This document shows, one piece after another, positions 12,691 to 48,522 of a stretch of DNA of 64,000 bases (position 1 is the first letter of the stretch; every line of letters starts with the position of its first letter). Made by a program: the position numbers and the translations under genes. Below the pieces are notes generated by a model, which ran no database searches, was not told the origin of the DNA, and worked only from the letters and a program-made list of their open reading frames with translations. Source of the DNA: Ascaris suum (Eukaryota > Nematoda > Chromadorea > Rhabditida > Ascarididae); NCBI GenBank assembly GCA_013433145.1, contig CM024179.1, forward strand, positions 2,528,501 through 2,592,500. The letters run 5' to 3'.

Positions 12691-15119
12691 AAGTGTTTTG
12701 CCACACTTTGTTAAATATGACCATTCTCAAAGTGTGAAAATCTAAAAGGTCTGAATTTCCATAAAATGAAGCGATCAACCAAACATATATTCGCCTTCGC
12801 TCGAGATTTGCATATTAGCAGGAAATATATGCATCATATGTTGTCTAAAAATTAGAGTGAAAAAACCACAAATACTTCAAGGTTTTCAAAAAATTTCCAT
12901 ATCTGAGCTTTCTCCAACTAAGCTCATTTGCATATGACACAATATTTTTAAAAAATTTCAAAACAAAAAAAAAAGAAAATGATCATTTCAAAGCGAATAA
13001 ATTATAAAAATAAAGAGATGAACGTATAGTAATCCGCTATGTTTATTAATGTTATCATAAATCTAAGGTGCAAAATTTAGCTCCACGTTTAAAAACAAAT
13101 TATTTTCCCATTTCAGAGAACGATGAGTGATGGGTAGGCGCTGGATAGGCGCTGGGATCCAATGCTCCCATTTGAAACTAGAGAAGCGTAATAACGCCGC
13201 TAACTTTGAAATCAGAAGAAAGCCGAAGTACACCTGAGGTGCAAATACGGTTGAAAATGGTGGTATATGCTTGAAGTTTTCCCCAAAAAGTTGATGCGAT
13301 ACTGTAAGCATTCGGCGAAAATGAGGCTTTACTGTACTTACGATGTGCTTAAAATCCCTGATTGGTCCAATAACATAGCGTACTTGTTACAAGTGCAAGT
13401 AAAGTGCAAAGATTAAAATAGTTTCAGGTACAATGACGTCACCATTCACGGTTGTTTAAGAGACTTCAGAATAGACTGCTATACTAAGTGCAACTCACGT
13501 GCTCATACCAAAACGCGCTAATAAATTTGGTAGCTACTATCAACGATGTAAGATCACTACTGGACGGCTCCGGCCACTACAGTTAGATCGGTTCGGTAAT
13601 TGCTCCACCCGGAGTCGAAAGTGATAGAAAAATGGCTCATTGTTACGTGTCCTGGGTACTTCAATGCATCACCTGTAATGAATAGTCCATTAGGCAAAAG
13701 ATGAACGCATATTAGAGAACACGAAAACGCTGATAAAAAATCAACCACTCATTCATAAAATAATAATATTCATGTATATGAAGCTACAAGCCAAAGCTTT
13801 TCACAAGAAGCGTGAAACGATTTTGAGCAGCTCAATGCTCTCAGCGATGGAAGATCCATGCTGGTCATTGCTATATGGGCCTCGATAAGTACGGTAAGGC
13901 AACGGCCTCGACTACCACCGTAACTTGGTGTTATTCCACTCGAGACCGCAATATGTATACGATGCTTAGCTGTTATCTAGAAGAATGACAAGAAAACAAC
14001 TTCAACAAAGAAGCAGTGAGAACATTTACATATAGAAAAGAGTGATATGCCCGTATAGGATTACAAGAATCCTTGAAAACAAAGACAAAGGATAATACGA
14101 AGAACTTTAACTGATGGTGAATCTGCTTATACATTTACTATGATGAAACGGAACATACTGGGAAAGGAGTGGCGGTGTTTCCCTTGAATTTATAAGAGAA
14201 ACGTCTCAGCCATCAACGTCCATTTGCGCCGTTCAGGACAAGCATTTCTAAGAGATGTCATTGGAAGCACGTTGAAAAAAAAGCATGTAAGATATCTTGG
14301 TGGTGTCTAAAAGCTCAAAACGTTTTACGTATGATAAAATGAAAGCGTAGAGAGTCTGCAAAATTGCACATACTGAGTGCCCGCCTAATGTGCTTTCTCG
14401 TTTTTTTTTTCATCATCCATTTCTTTAATTGTTTCATTTTACGACTATCATTTCGCTTCAGGCAAAATTCAAATATGTGTAAAATAATTCAATAGATACC
14501 GCTAATATTTAATGCAAAGATTTTTGCACACATTGATCAAAGAATCGCTATTGTAATGTTTATGGAATTCTGAGTCATTTTCAAAGAAAAAAAAAGAAGA
14601 AGAAGAAGAAGAAAATCAAAAGCACATGAAACGTGGCTGTTTCCAAGCATTTTTTATTATTCCCACCGATTATTCAACAATGCGCTCGCCTTAGCATTAA
14701 AGATTAGAAGCTTCTTAATTATTGACCATAGTCGTCGACATAAATTCGCCATCATTTTATCTCTGAATTTTAAGCTAAAATAAAATAGAAGAATAGTATA
14801 ATTATACTTTAAAGACTCGATTGAAAACAGCTATTTCTTGCAAATCTCTATAGTGAAGTAGGTTATTTCCTCATCAACGCTTTAAAATCCTCTCCTTTTC
14901 ATCGTTTTCCAATCTTTGCTTAATTCAGTGATTTCATTACAAAATTTTCCTCATCCATTATATCTGCATTGATGCTTGGTCAAATATTATTTCTTGTTCA
15001 TCATATTGAAATATAACGAGAGAAGTCTCTAGCAGAACCAAGACTTTCATCTGCAAACTGTGGAACATTGACAACACTAAGCGTTGTTAATTAATGAAAA
15101 TTTATTGTATTTGCGAATA

Positions 15120-15138
15120 TTTGTTTCAGAATTCACTG
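15120..15138 (+). promoter_or_regulatory. Acceptor-like site just upstream of the GT14 start codon
   Basis: TTGTTTCAG ends at 15129, nine bases before the ATG at 15139. A strong acceptor this close to a start codon, with no obvious upstream coding exon, is what a spliced-leader trans-splice site looks like in nematodes. An ordinary 5' UTR intron is the alternative. Confidence 0.5.
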
Positions 15139-24752
<9,614 letters not shown>

Positions 24753-26633
24753 ATTATTTTTTATATTATTTTGAAAAACTGACCACCGTTGGACATGTAA
24801 CACTTTAGGAAAAGCCGTTATGATAGTAGTATGGATGCAATAGTAATCTATCAATTCAAATTCGACGGCGGTTCCCAATTATCGCTTCAATTTAAATTAA
24901 ACGATACCCGGAGTTCATTATTGCAACGAGAGAATTGCAACGATAATGCGCATTCATAATTTCCGATGTGTACAATAACCACAATAGGTAATAAAATATA
25001 AGGTTATTTTGTACTCCATCACAGAAAATAACGTATGACGCTAGATTTAAGTACCAAAAAAAGGTCGATTTCTCGATTATCGCGTGAAAATTCCACTTGA
25101 TAACCTCTTTTCACTTTTTGAACCAGGAGAGGAATTATTTTATGTCATCGCCATAAATTTCTTATACATACGACACATAATCTGTTGCTTGAAAATATTC
25201 AAATAATAAAGTTTTATTGCCTATAGACAACAACAGCACAAATAATTGCCATTAAAATTAACATCCAGCACGGTCCTATCACAATGGAAACATGTTCTTG
25301 GGCAAAAAAAAACTGCTTAGCTCTGATTCGCATAAAAACCGCCGTCCTGAAATGCATTGCGGAGGATAAATAGTACCTTGGTTATGCAAACTGTAAAAGT
25401 AAAGATGAAGTTTTATGATAGTACTGAAGGTAGAGCAAGACTTTTACTATATATGATAACCTTTATATGATATCATATGACAACTTTTATAACAACCTAT
25501 TTAAGCGACTCCCTCGTAATTCGAGTGAAGATGCCTCCCCCTCCCCCTCCCCCCTCACCTACATTCAACACTTGCTTCATTTCAACATTTTTTAATGCAA
25601 CAACTTCTTCGACGCAATAACTAACTAAGTGCCTACTGATTACTTACAAAGGCAGGATATATTCGGTTCTGGAACAGTGAGTGACCATATTTTGCTCTTG
25701 AAGGGACAAACATTAAACCAAGATCAGTAATTTAAGTAGCTGGTTCGATGAAAAAACACTTAAGAACGCCGTTCTGATAGCACAGCTTTTGTATTGCTTT
25801 TATAACGCATCATAACGAATTGTAATGCAAACACTTAAAATTCACTACCGATATTGAACTCACCTATGTCAGCAGCACACCTGCTTATTCATGGCTAGTG
25901 TTAACGGTGCAAAAACTTCCGCTCGGGTATTCCGAGTTTCTGCGACTAACCGACCTTCGCGACCGTCAGAATTTCAGACCCCAATTTTCAGGCCTCATAT
26001 GCTAACATTGCATGGCAGTAATGATTGTTTTAAAAAACGCTTTCCAAAGGCTCCTGGATCATATGCAGATCAACTGCCGTTTTCTGGATCACGAATAAAA
26101 AGATTTATCCATAGCAAGCGCACCACTCATACAATCATCCATAAAAAGTCGAAGCATCCACATTTCGACCTTAAAACGTGCAATCTTGTATGACTTATAA
26201 AAGCCAAGGTGATGCAAGCCGAAAAAAAGGAAAACATTTGGTTGTTTTTCGTGACGTAATTTTATTTCATCTGAATTGATTTTAAAATGAGTAAATGATC
26301 ACAGTCAAAATATTGCGCGATATCAGATGACTGAATTCGGATCCAGAAATTTTCCGGAAGCCCTCATTCCTGAAAAAAATCTCTAAATCCGCATAATCGG
26401 TGCATCAAGGAAGGTTTAAGCATCGTGGTATCGTTCTCCGCTAAGATCCACAGCAAAGTTTTCTTTACAGGGAATCATGAAAAGCACTTCTGGAATACAA
26501 CATCAACATAATAACAATTAATGAGGTGCGCTTAAATACAAAAAAAAAAAAACAACAACAACAAGATAACGCATATTATGAAGGAAATTAATAGCGTTGC
26601 GAAATGGACGGACAGCCATCATTACTCGGCATA
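24753..26633. other. Convergent intergenic gap
   Basis: Lies between the 3' ends of the GT14 gene (+) and the RPA43-like gene (-). AATAAA-type signals occur in it (for example near 25205), too far from either stop to assign. A 100-codon plus-strand frame at 25891-26193 is basic, starts MASVNGAKTSARVFRVS and has somewhat higher GC. It has no recognisable domain and is a weak candidate at best. Confidence 0.5.
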
Positions 26634-29058
<2,425 letters not shown>

Positions 29059-29069
29059 TTGTTGCTATC

Positions 29070-30433
29070 CTAGAAATTCACTTACACTATCACCTATATT
29101 ATTCGATTATGTGATTGTAAAATGATTGTAGAACAGATCAATAATTGCAATTAAATCACACGAAAACAACCCTAATAAATTTAAAACTATTGCGATCACG
29201 AAAATCGAACTTCCATCATTCCACTCAAAAAAGATTGATATGCGATAAAAAGTTCAACATCCAAATCATTACAAACCTGCGCTTTAAGTGAATATACCTT
29301 CTGAAAGAGATGAATGCAACTGTTTTAGTACAAATATCTAAAGAATGTCACGCGATAAACTTTGCAAATAGCCTGGAGCAAAAACAATCGCTAATGATGA
29401 ATACAAAATTAAACTATAGTTTTTATTACCATTTTATTCATATTTTTCATAGAATTGTTAATTAGCGTTCTGAATCTTTTTCAGCAAATGATTTTTGAGA
29501 CCTAAAAACCTCGACGATAAAATCTCTTTCCACTGCACTCCGCTATGGATGAGCTATTCCAAGTTGGCTACAACATAACGATCCGAACCAGTAACCAAAT
29601 GAACGATTAAGTCCATTTGCTATTTCCTCTCATAAGTTTGCAAGACTAAAACAAAACGAGTGGTAAAGCCACCGAGAGATAACGCTACAACTTATCACTT
29701 CATGACATATGTATACTCTAAGCATAAAGAATGCAGATAGGTAAAACTTATTTTTGAGGCTAGATTACCTCAAAATCGAATGATGAATGCATTATGCATC
29801 GTATAGAATCACTTAAACAATCATTGAATTTTATTAATTACATCAAAAATGAAACATTCAAAAGCACAAGTGCAAAATAAAACACAAATATAAAAAACCA
29901 GTAAATAAATAATATTCAGTATTTTTATAGAGTATTTACTGACTTTCAAAAATAATTTTCGGCAGGAAAAAAAAAGAATATGATAATGCATAAAATTGTG
30001 AACAAATCATATATATAAGTCAGGCTAATTAACTCAAAAAATGCCTATAGATGAAAAGTTAATTGTAAAAATTTCAGTAAGCATAAATCATTTCAAAGGT
30101 TTTTATCAAGTATAGCTCTACACACCTATAACTTTCACATATTCTTTATTAAACGCAAATAACTGAATAATTTTTGAATAAACTGATTAGGAAGAAAAAC
30201 AAAAACACCTTTATTGAAGTGAAACTTGGAGGGTATTTGAGGTGAAACCTTTCTTCGTAATAAAAAATAAAAATATCATCCATATTCACAGCGATAAAAT
30301 GCACTCGACTCTGTTTTTCAAGATTGTAATCAGCACTAATATTTACAAAAGGCACACAAATAAAATCGGCTATACTGTAAATTAGCCTAGAATACCAGAA
30401 CTTAAGATCAGCTATCTAAACAACAAAAAAAAA
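29070..30433. other. Gap between the Gemin8-like stop and RPA43-like start
   Basis: About 1.36 kb of AT-rich sequence between two minus-strand genes. No coding features are visible. The spacing is long for a classical nematode operon (usually a few hundred bases or less), but shared transcription cannot be excluded. Confidence 0.5.
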
Positions 30434-33400
30434 TCAAATTTTGAGTGGAATAATTGGCCACATCTGAGCATCCGTATTGGCGACATATTGCTCGTACCGT
30501 ATCTGCAGTGCAGCTTCCATAGCCGCAATTTTATTTGCGTCTTTGCCGTAAAACTTCTCTCTCAGTTCATGTTTTGCCTGCTCCTCCGCAGCTACATTCG
30601 GTGTTGCCGTCGTTCGATGTGACGCACCTTCAACGCCGACTATAAAACAAACAACATTAATACACCCCGTGGTATTCACTCCTGTAGGAATAACACTCTT
30701 CACTTTAGGCAATATGCAGATTATGGTATGGCCGTCACAGCTGAGAAAGCAGGAGGAATACTGGGACGTTGAAGAGAGGTTGTCGTGACGAGTGTCGTGG
30801 TCAAAGGAGGATGGGGTGATACGAGGCGCCACTGTTGCCTATGCCCCTTCATCTTTAGATCGCCCCGTCTTCGTAAGTGAAGCTCGAATCCATTAGCGTT
30901 TCGCTTTGATCTGAATAGCTGTTGCCGCCATATCGCGTATGACGATCTCTGAGAATCCATTTGCGTCCGCCTTTCAATTCTCGAATAGCCAGCACGTGTC
31001 ATCCTCATTGCCATTTTTTTCACTCAACTTGCAAATGCACTCGTTGCACCGAATGCAACAGATGTATTGGAAATTATGAAAGTCTAAAGGGTGCAGGGAG
31101 GCGTTAGAAGTATATCGCATGTGATAAACCGGTTCAGTGCGTGTCTAATTTTTCAGAACAAAGCACGATATTCCTATAAAATCAGAATATGCTCGATCAT
31201 TGAGGTTACAATTTACGAATATGAATGCTACTAACTAATTCTGCACTCAAATTCTGCAAATCGATTCATCAAACTGCAAATTCACCAAACTCAAACACCT
31301 TCCTAAATACACTCGACGATACAAATGACTATGCTGTGCTTCATTTGCGGCATTTAACTTCTCTTGTAATCAGATGAAAGTGATATACACTTCCTCATTA
31401 CACTACGAGATCTAAATAACCACGGATCCCTTCTTAGTTATATCCTTCGTTAAAATTTCCACTTACTCTCTCGAAATATTCCCTCCATCGATGAATATAA
31501 ATTTTTCATCAGCAAAACCAGTTATCTTGCAAATGACCTACAAACTTTATATAAAGAAAAGAACTACCGCTTTGAAAATTGCAAAGAGCTGTAGGAACTT
31601 TATTCGGCTATCTTTAATAAACCACATTCAGAAACCTTCAGCCTGAAATACGACGCATGGGTGAACGTATGGCAGAAACGGGAAAGAGCGAATGGGAAGA
31701 GAAGGAAGGAAGGGGCAGGGGAAGAGAGAAAGGGAAGGGGATGGCAATGGGAGTGGTAGAGGGGGCGAAGATAAGCCTTGTGATATATCACAACTAATTG
31801 TATGTTGTAAAGAAATAGAAAGCGACTAACTTTTATCGGCCAAGATATAGTCCTCGCCATTAATTTCCATCCAGTAATCGCCTCTTTTATTATTTTCTTT
31901 TAATCGTTCAGCATCACCTCAAAATGAGCAATTAATCATGAAATGCCTCTCTGATAAAAAGTATTTCAAAACAAAAATTAACAAATTACTTCCCTAATAT
32001 TTTTTATTTTATATATATTTACAACATATAAAAGAACAGAGTATTCTATAAATATTTCGCAATATTCAAAAAAAAAACAGTGATGGGCACAATATAAAAC
32101 CGATTCCACTGTATTTTCATATACAATACTTTGCAATGCAATTATCGATCAGCTGCTATTAATGCACATTGGTGAAATGAATTCACTTCAATATTTATTA
32201 AGTTCGTTTAAATATTAACAAATTGTTTCGTTCAAATATTCAATATAAGAGGTGTAAACGTTCACGCTCAAAGTATGTATAAGGTCGGAAAACCGTCTGA
32301 GATGAACACAGTTGTGTATAGACGCAGCGACTGGCCTAGATGGAGGGATGGGGGATGGGAGAGATGGCTCCTTCTGTCTTTCATCCTCATAGCCCTACCT
32401 ACAGAACCAATTTTCAGATTAAAAGAACTAGATTTCGTTCTCTACAAATTTTCAACAACAAATTACTCTGTTTATCACCGTAGCAACATCAGAAATAAAC
32501 GATAGCATTTGGTGTTCCAAATGATCAAAACTATGGGCACTTATTGAAAACCTTCATAGGTGAGCGAAGCCAACTAAATAGACGTAAAATCTGGCAAATC
32601 GAGGGCAGAATATAAGCGGAATTTGAAGCAGAACGAGGAAAAAACACGGGTTCCTGAAATTATGACGATTAAGTTCGACAGTGCGCCCTGCCAGCCAGAG
32701 AAGAAACGCGCAATTCGAATTGAAAGGAGCGGCATCCCCCTTCCGCCCTCCATCTTGCAACCATAAATAGGCATCCAAGATAACAATGAAAACATAAATT
32801 TGATTGGTGTAAGTCAAGGTGCTTAAAGAGGAATCTTGCGACCAAAAACATAATTCAGACAGAAAACGCACAGGAAAAAAAAGCAACTTGGCTTCAAATT
32901 CATCAATGAAATGAGGTAAAGCTGCAAATTATTGTAGTCAACGGATTCAGCACAAAGAAAAAATTTACATACTTAACTATCGCTTAGGAACTATAATCAA
33001 GGCAAATGTGATACCATCGAAAACTATACAGTAATTTTGTGTTCCAATGCATGCATAACTGTTTAAGGAAGGAAAGAGAGAGAGCCATTTCACAGATTCC
33101 ACCTTCCTAGTGGTTACACTCCCTTAGAATTTCACACAAAAGAAAAGCCTCCGCCTAGTTCTCAGCCCCCCCCCCCCTCCTCTACAAACGAAAACAAATA
33201 GCATACGTTGTTTCCTGTGCTCTGCGGTTTGCCTGAGGAAAGCAGCCATCTCTTCGTCTATTTCCACTTCCTCCTCTTCATCCATGGATTGATCCTCCTC
33301 TTCGGTGCATAGGTCCCACTCATCGGAATCGCTGGCTCGAAAAATCACCTCACCAATAGAGGTACAAGCTTCGTTCTCTTCATTCTCATTGAAAGCATCA

Positions 33401-34230
33401 TCCTCTCTAAGATCACCATTATCAGCATATTTCAGTTCAGTCTAAGAGAAGGTACCTTAAAGTGCATAACATATTCGTTTTCGAAGCCAATTTTCGGCTA
33501 TCCTTAATATCATTAACACCTAAGCAAACAAATTCTTTCGATAATACTTGTAAAACATTTAGCTGAAACATGTTGCATTTTCATATAGGGTTGATTTAAA
33601 TTATGACCGGCATTGGAACATTTCAAGAATGTGGGAAAGCGCGCTAGAGGAAATAGCGCGATATGCGCTTTGCTGATGCCTATCATCAAGCCAACCAATT
33701 TCACAAATTGGCTAATCAACAATCAAACATGCGCAAGAATACACCCACATTTCAATCGCACCAGCCACTCACGTAAACCTCTTATAAAACTTTTTTTCAT
33801 TGTTTGGCTGGTTGCAAACTGAAAATACAATTTTATGCAGTACTGTGTCAAACTCATTTGAGGTTAACGGATCGCACTGGAAGCTGATACAAAGGTAAAT
33901 CTTTGATTCGGAATATTTTCAGCGAATTTCACAATTCATTTCCACTAGTTCATATGTTCAAATAAATCGGACAGACAGACATACACAGATGCTATATCAT
34001 CAAAACGCGCCTTGCAAATATAAAGCAATAAAAGCGCATACAAAGCAAAAAAAAAAACGGCAAACAAGCTACCTAATTCCGAATGTTGCAGCGTGACTAG
34101 CGCACACTGCTTGTCTGTGTATATCGATCCAAGCCGCAGCTGCTTCGTAACGTGCCCAAAAGTTAGCAAATCGAGGTCCATTCCACCAAGCCTCATCATC
34201 CACTCGCCTACGACGTCTAATATCAGCCAT
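30434..34230 (-). CDS. Gemin8-like SMN complex subunit, 4 exons
   Basis: Likely homologue of Gemin8, which links Gemin6/7 to SMN in the complex that loads Sm rings on snRNAs. Exons: 34230-34108, 33441-33207, 31917-31831, 30639-30434; this gives 216 aa (human Gemin8 is 242). The N-terminus has the aromatic FANFWARYEAAAAWIDIHR block, like the YW-HY-AMAW-H block of Gemin8. The middle is very acidic and ends in EIDEEMAAFLRQTAEHRKQ, matching the conserved EEL-F-TE-HR segment. DAERL follows in exon 3. The C-terminus reads REKFYGKDANKIAAMEAALQ and ends WPIIPLKI, close to the family's terminal WPVIPLKF. The 3' edge of exon 1 is the weak point: the only donor that joins in frame to exon 2 is GCA|gtgtgc at 34108, whereas a donor at 34073 would need an extra exon. 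TTCTATTCAG ends 5 nt before the ATG. Confidence 0.82.
33630..34030 (+). repeat. Dispersed two-part repeat in Gemin8-like intron 1
   Basis: First module: TAGCGCGATATGCGCTTTGC and CCAACCAATTTCACAAATTG (about 33650-33715). Second module: TCGGACAGACAGACATACAC (33967-33986), then ATATCATCAAAACGCGCCTT. The whole copy lies inside an intron of the minus-strand gene. Confidence 0.6.
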
Positions 34231-35144
34231 TCTGTCTGAATAGAAGTCACTGCATTAGCGATTATAATATTAAGCAAGTAATGATAGCAACGATCGGCAG
34301 ATGGATAGGGTGGTGTGAGAGTCGGGTAGAAAAGGAGATGATGGAAGGGGTGTATGATTGCAATGGTTCTTTGCGACTTTTGTCGCCTTATCGTTTATTC
34401 TTCATCACAAGCTTCACCTATCCATAACCGCTCTTTAATAGATAATAAATAAAACGTGGAATTAAATTAATAATTAAAAGGTAAAGGGAAGCTTATAAAG
34501 AGAATCCTGTATACATTTTCGCAATACGCAAATAATACATTTTCTTTAGCTTTTATACTTTTCCACAATCTCTAACATCTTCTGTTCACCTATTAGTTTT
34601 GCATTTATGCACACGTTACCTCCCTCTTCCTCATCCTTACCGCCCTACGTCTACCTTTTCCCTCTCAACCTCTATGACTCGTAATTATGGTAATCGTGGG
34701 TTCAGCTTTCTGGATTATTTGAATTAAAAACATTAAAGATATGTGATAGCCGCATTGCACCACCGCAAAAGTTTTATGATAGCTCCTGGTATAGTTTTAC
34801 GATAACTCCTGGTATATTTTATTATCCACAATAGTATCCTCTAGCAAACAGTTAAGCTGCCAAGTTTTATGTGTTCGTTTTCGGTGAAGGACATGAAAAC
34901 ATGCCTTTAAGGTACACCACCTCAATTCACTTCATTACGATCCACATAAACGACACATCACCTGATGATATTCAAATTTCATAACATCCTACTGATATAC
35001 GCTACACGAGAGCATAACCAACACACTTAAAACACAATTCCTCACACGTACATTCTCGTTGCTCGAACTATGTGACAAAAATACTACAGCAAACATTTTT
35101 GGGATAATGCCAATTAGTAATATCGTATACTTATTATCGTCTTA

Positions 35145-35265
35145 GGACCAATTGTCATAACACTTGCTTTCAATCCGACAGAGAAACGTATTCCCTTCGA
35201 AGAGGAAATAAAGAATCGTTTTCCGAACATAAGCGAATGTGAACGCTATGCTTTTCTATGGAAAT
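35145..35265 (+). CDS. Possible orphan exon
   Basis: After a good acceptor (TTATCGTCTTAG) the plus strand reads PIVITLAFNPTEKRIPFEEE and continues IKNRFPNISECERYAFLWK to a TGA. The composition is protein-like and unlike the neighbouring frames. A possible partner in phase is KFYVFVF at about 34862-34881 with donor TTCG|gtgaag. No family recognised. A second frame is also open here, so this may be chance. Confidence 0.22.
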
Positions 35266-36884
35266 GATCATGATAAATGAGATAGTGAAAATGCACAATA
35301 GGCGAAAAATTCCGGTGAAGTTTACACGCAACAATTCCGAATTTTTATTGAAAATTTATTTCCACTCAGAAAATTCTCAAATATCAATTAAAACTTCAAT
35401 TGTAGAGTATAATTTTCCCCGTTTCGGCAGATTAAACTTGATTAGTTCGCCCTATTAAATTTGTTTTACTATGGAAGATTGGTTAGCGTTATCGAGCATC
35501 TTATTGCAATGATCGCTTTTCATAGTCGTCTTATTTTTATCTCTGATAAGACGTTCACTTTAGCGGCTATATTAACTTCTTTTAACTTCACTTCAGATAA
35601 GCTTAACTTGAAATATGGTATTTTAAGTCTTTTTTTTTGAGTAAATCACCTTCAACAGCAATTTTCTTTATTATTTGAAAAATTTTTCATTTTCAGATTG
35701 CATGAAATTTCGACAAAAATATTACCACCAGCAAAAAAAAAAAACTAATTTAGGTAATAAAATGAATGATTTATGCAATATATTATGAAATTTATATAGT
35801 AATAATTTATGCAGTAAAAGAATTATTCCATGAGATACACAAAAATTTCTATCGCTCATCGGCGTCGACCGTCGAATTTTAGAAGTCATAAATCATTCAA
35901 TTGCCGCAGCTCTTTATGGCGTTTGCACTTCTTTGAGTTGTGCTGAGTCGGTTGGGTAATAAAGTTACCTCACATTGTTGCGTATTGTGAGTCCTATGGA
36001 TTGCTGTCGGTATTGTTGGCAATAAAGTCGTGCCAAGTGGGGTAATCTAATCACTCACTAAAGTCATCATTCTTTTATTAAACTCATTGGTAACCCCTCT
36101 AACTGTCGACAGCAATAGCACCACCTGATTCATCTCGTTATTGAAGCAATGACTTCATTTCTTCGGTGCAGGTGAACACGTTTTTAACGAGGAAAACAGT
36201 TTTTACCGTACATAAGAATCAATCCGATGTATGCGCGTATAAAACACCATCGGTCAGTATACGGCATATGGCTCGATGGTGAAAAAAAAATTGTTCGTCC
36301 AGCAATATTTGAGTGCTTTATTTAATCGAATTGCGCATGTAATGATCTCATCGAGTAAATTGATCTTTCCTTTATTCACTTTATTGAGAGAGCATTTCCG
36401 CCTCTTCCAACACTAACTACTACTCATACAATTACTCATTCCACAATAAAAAACGAATAAAAAAAATTCTTCTTAATTAAGAAAAATACATTTTATTTAC
36501 ATTATATTTTATTAAAGACTAATGTGTAGATATTTTTTGAAGTGAATATTAACTGAAAATTTCTATAACGTATCAGATTTAAAAAAAAAAAGATTTCCAA
36601 TCAAGCAATAATAATAAGTTGAAATTCTTTTCAATTATTTGAATGATAATAGATCGCCGTGATTGATTTGCCAAATTTATAATCAACACGAAAAATTCGA
36701 TATTTCTTTCATAAATGAATTATTTCCAAAATTTTCGAGAAAAAAAAATTCAATTGAAAATATTCTATTCGAAAAGTATAAATAATATGTTGAAGAGAAA
36801 TTCTTCTCGCAATTACATAACAAATTTTCTTAATCACTTCAATTTGCACTGTCCATTTATATTTTTGCTTCCTTTTCTTGCACA

Positions 36885-37176
36885 TCCTGAAATGCATTCA
36901 TTTGAAGCATATCCTGAAATAAATTGACTCTAAATGAATCCTGGGACAGGACTGCTTGATATGCATCCTGAAATGAATTTAACTTAAGTATATATCTTGA
37001 AACATATTTATTTCAAGCGCGTCCTGAAATCAATTTAGTATGAATATATCCGGAAATAGACTTATTTGAAAAATATCCTGAAATGAAACGGATTTAAGCA
37101 CGTCCTGACGTACAAGTAATGCGACTATATCCTGAAATATATTTATTTGAAGCACATCCTAAAATAAACTCCACTG
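36885..37176 (-). repeat. Degenerate ~27-bp tandem array beyond the bestrophin stop
   Basis: About 11 diverged units of 25-29 bp, each opening with ATCCTGAAAT and continuing with an AATTTATTTGAAGCA-like stretch. On the minus strand every good unit therefore contains ATTTCAGGAT, a splice-acceptor-like string. The array begins about 360 bp past the bestrophin stop codon. Confidence 0.85.
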
Positions 37177-37533
37177 AAAATTTTCTTTCCAATTTTGTGC
37201 ACTCCCAGTATGTTACAGTTAGGCAATAAAACATCCTAAAACGAAAACACTATTAGAAATGCAGCCAAATAATTTACTGCTTTTTAAGTATTAAGGCATG
37301 ACGTCCTGTAAACTAGAGACCTTATACAAGGAGCTCCTTCTTAAATATTGCATCCTTTAATGGAATTCATACCTCGAGATCATCCTGGATTTCTTAATTC
37401 TCTCTCCTGCCTATCTTTCAATCTTTTCCACCGTTATATTAACAATAATCTAAAAGAATCAATTCTTGGGGAAGTTTTGAAACACATCTGAAATAATTAG
37501 ATTTTTTTATGAGAAATAGAAACATGAGAAATT

Positions 37534-47786
<10,253 letters not shown>

Positions 47787-48424
47787 CGTTCTTCTATTAT
47801 ATCCTGAAAGTGAGAAATGATTTCCTCACGTTTTAAAAAGTGAAAAAAAAAACAGCAATAAACGAAATACCGAAAAACAGTAGTGAGGCGTTGATAGGAT
47901 ATCAAAAGGATTTTTTTTAGCTCAGAAGCATCAAGTTCTTCTTCTCGAGTGGAGCCTATGCTCTTCTCTCTCAGCTTCAACCTTATCTTTCGCGCATTCT
48001 TATGAGCACCCTCCCCCCCCCCCCCTCCTCCTCTCCTTATTATTCCTTTCCTCCACCCGTTTTCACTGGACTTGGAACTATTCCCTATTAAGTGAAGGAT
48101 TTTAGTAACTTCATGCATGATCCATTATCTAAATGACCATGAAATAAACGATTGCTGGCTGCAGTGAACATGAATTATGGCAATATTTTGAGCAGATCAG
48201 TCGTTTGAATAAAACACACATCAGTGTTAAATATCATTTCACAAATGACACCACTAGCGGCATCGTACGCTCAATCGGCGTCAAATAATAACAATAAACT
48301 TATAATTTTATTCTAAGTCTCCTATCGATTACTCAATAAACTTTAGCGTCGTTGAAATATTTTCAATTCTTTTCAAAAAAATGTTGTGAAAAAATAAAAT
48401 GAAATGAGTTCAGTAAATTAAATT

Positions 48425-48428
<4 letters not shown>

Positions 48429-48522
<94 letters not shown>
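48429..48522. repeat. (AT)n microsatellite with one interruption
   Basis: AT array in which a single extra T at 48511-48512 shifts the register near its right end. It lies upstream of the bestrophin gene. Confidence 0.97.

Larger units (their letters stand above)
34236..37533. other. Gap between bestrophin 3' end and Gemin8-like 5' end
   Basis: Mostly AT-rich sequence. It holds the ~27-bp array at 36885-37176, an imperfect inverted pair around 36000-36116 (GATTGCTGTCG and CGACAGCAATA) and one isolated plus-strand coding-like stretch at 35145-35265. Confidence 0.5.
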
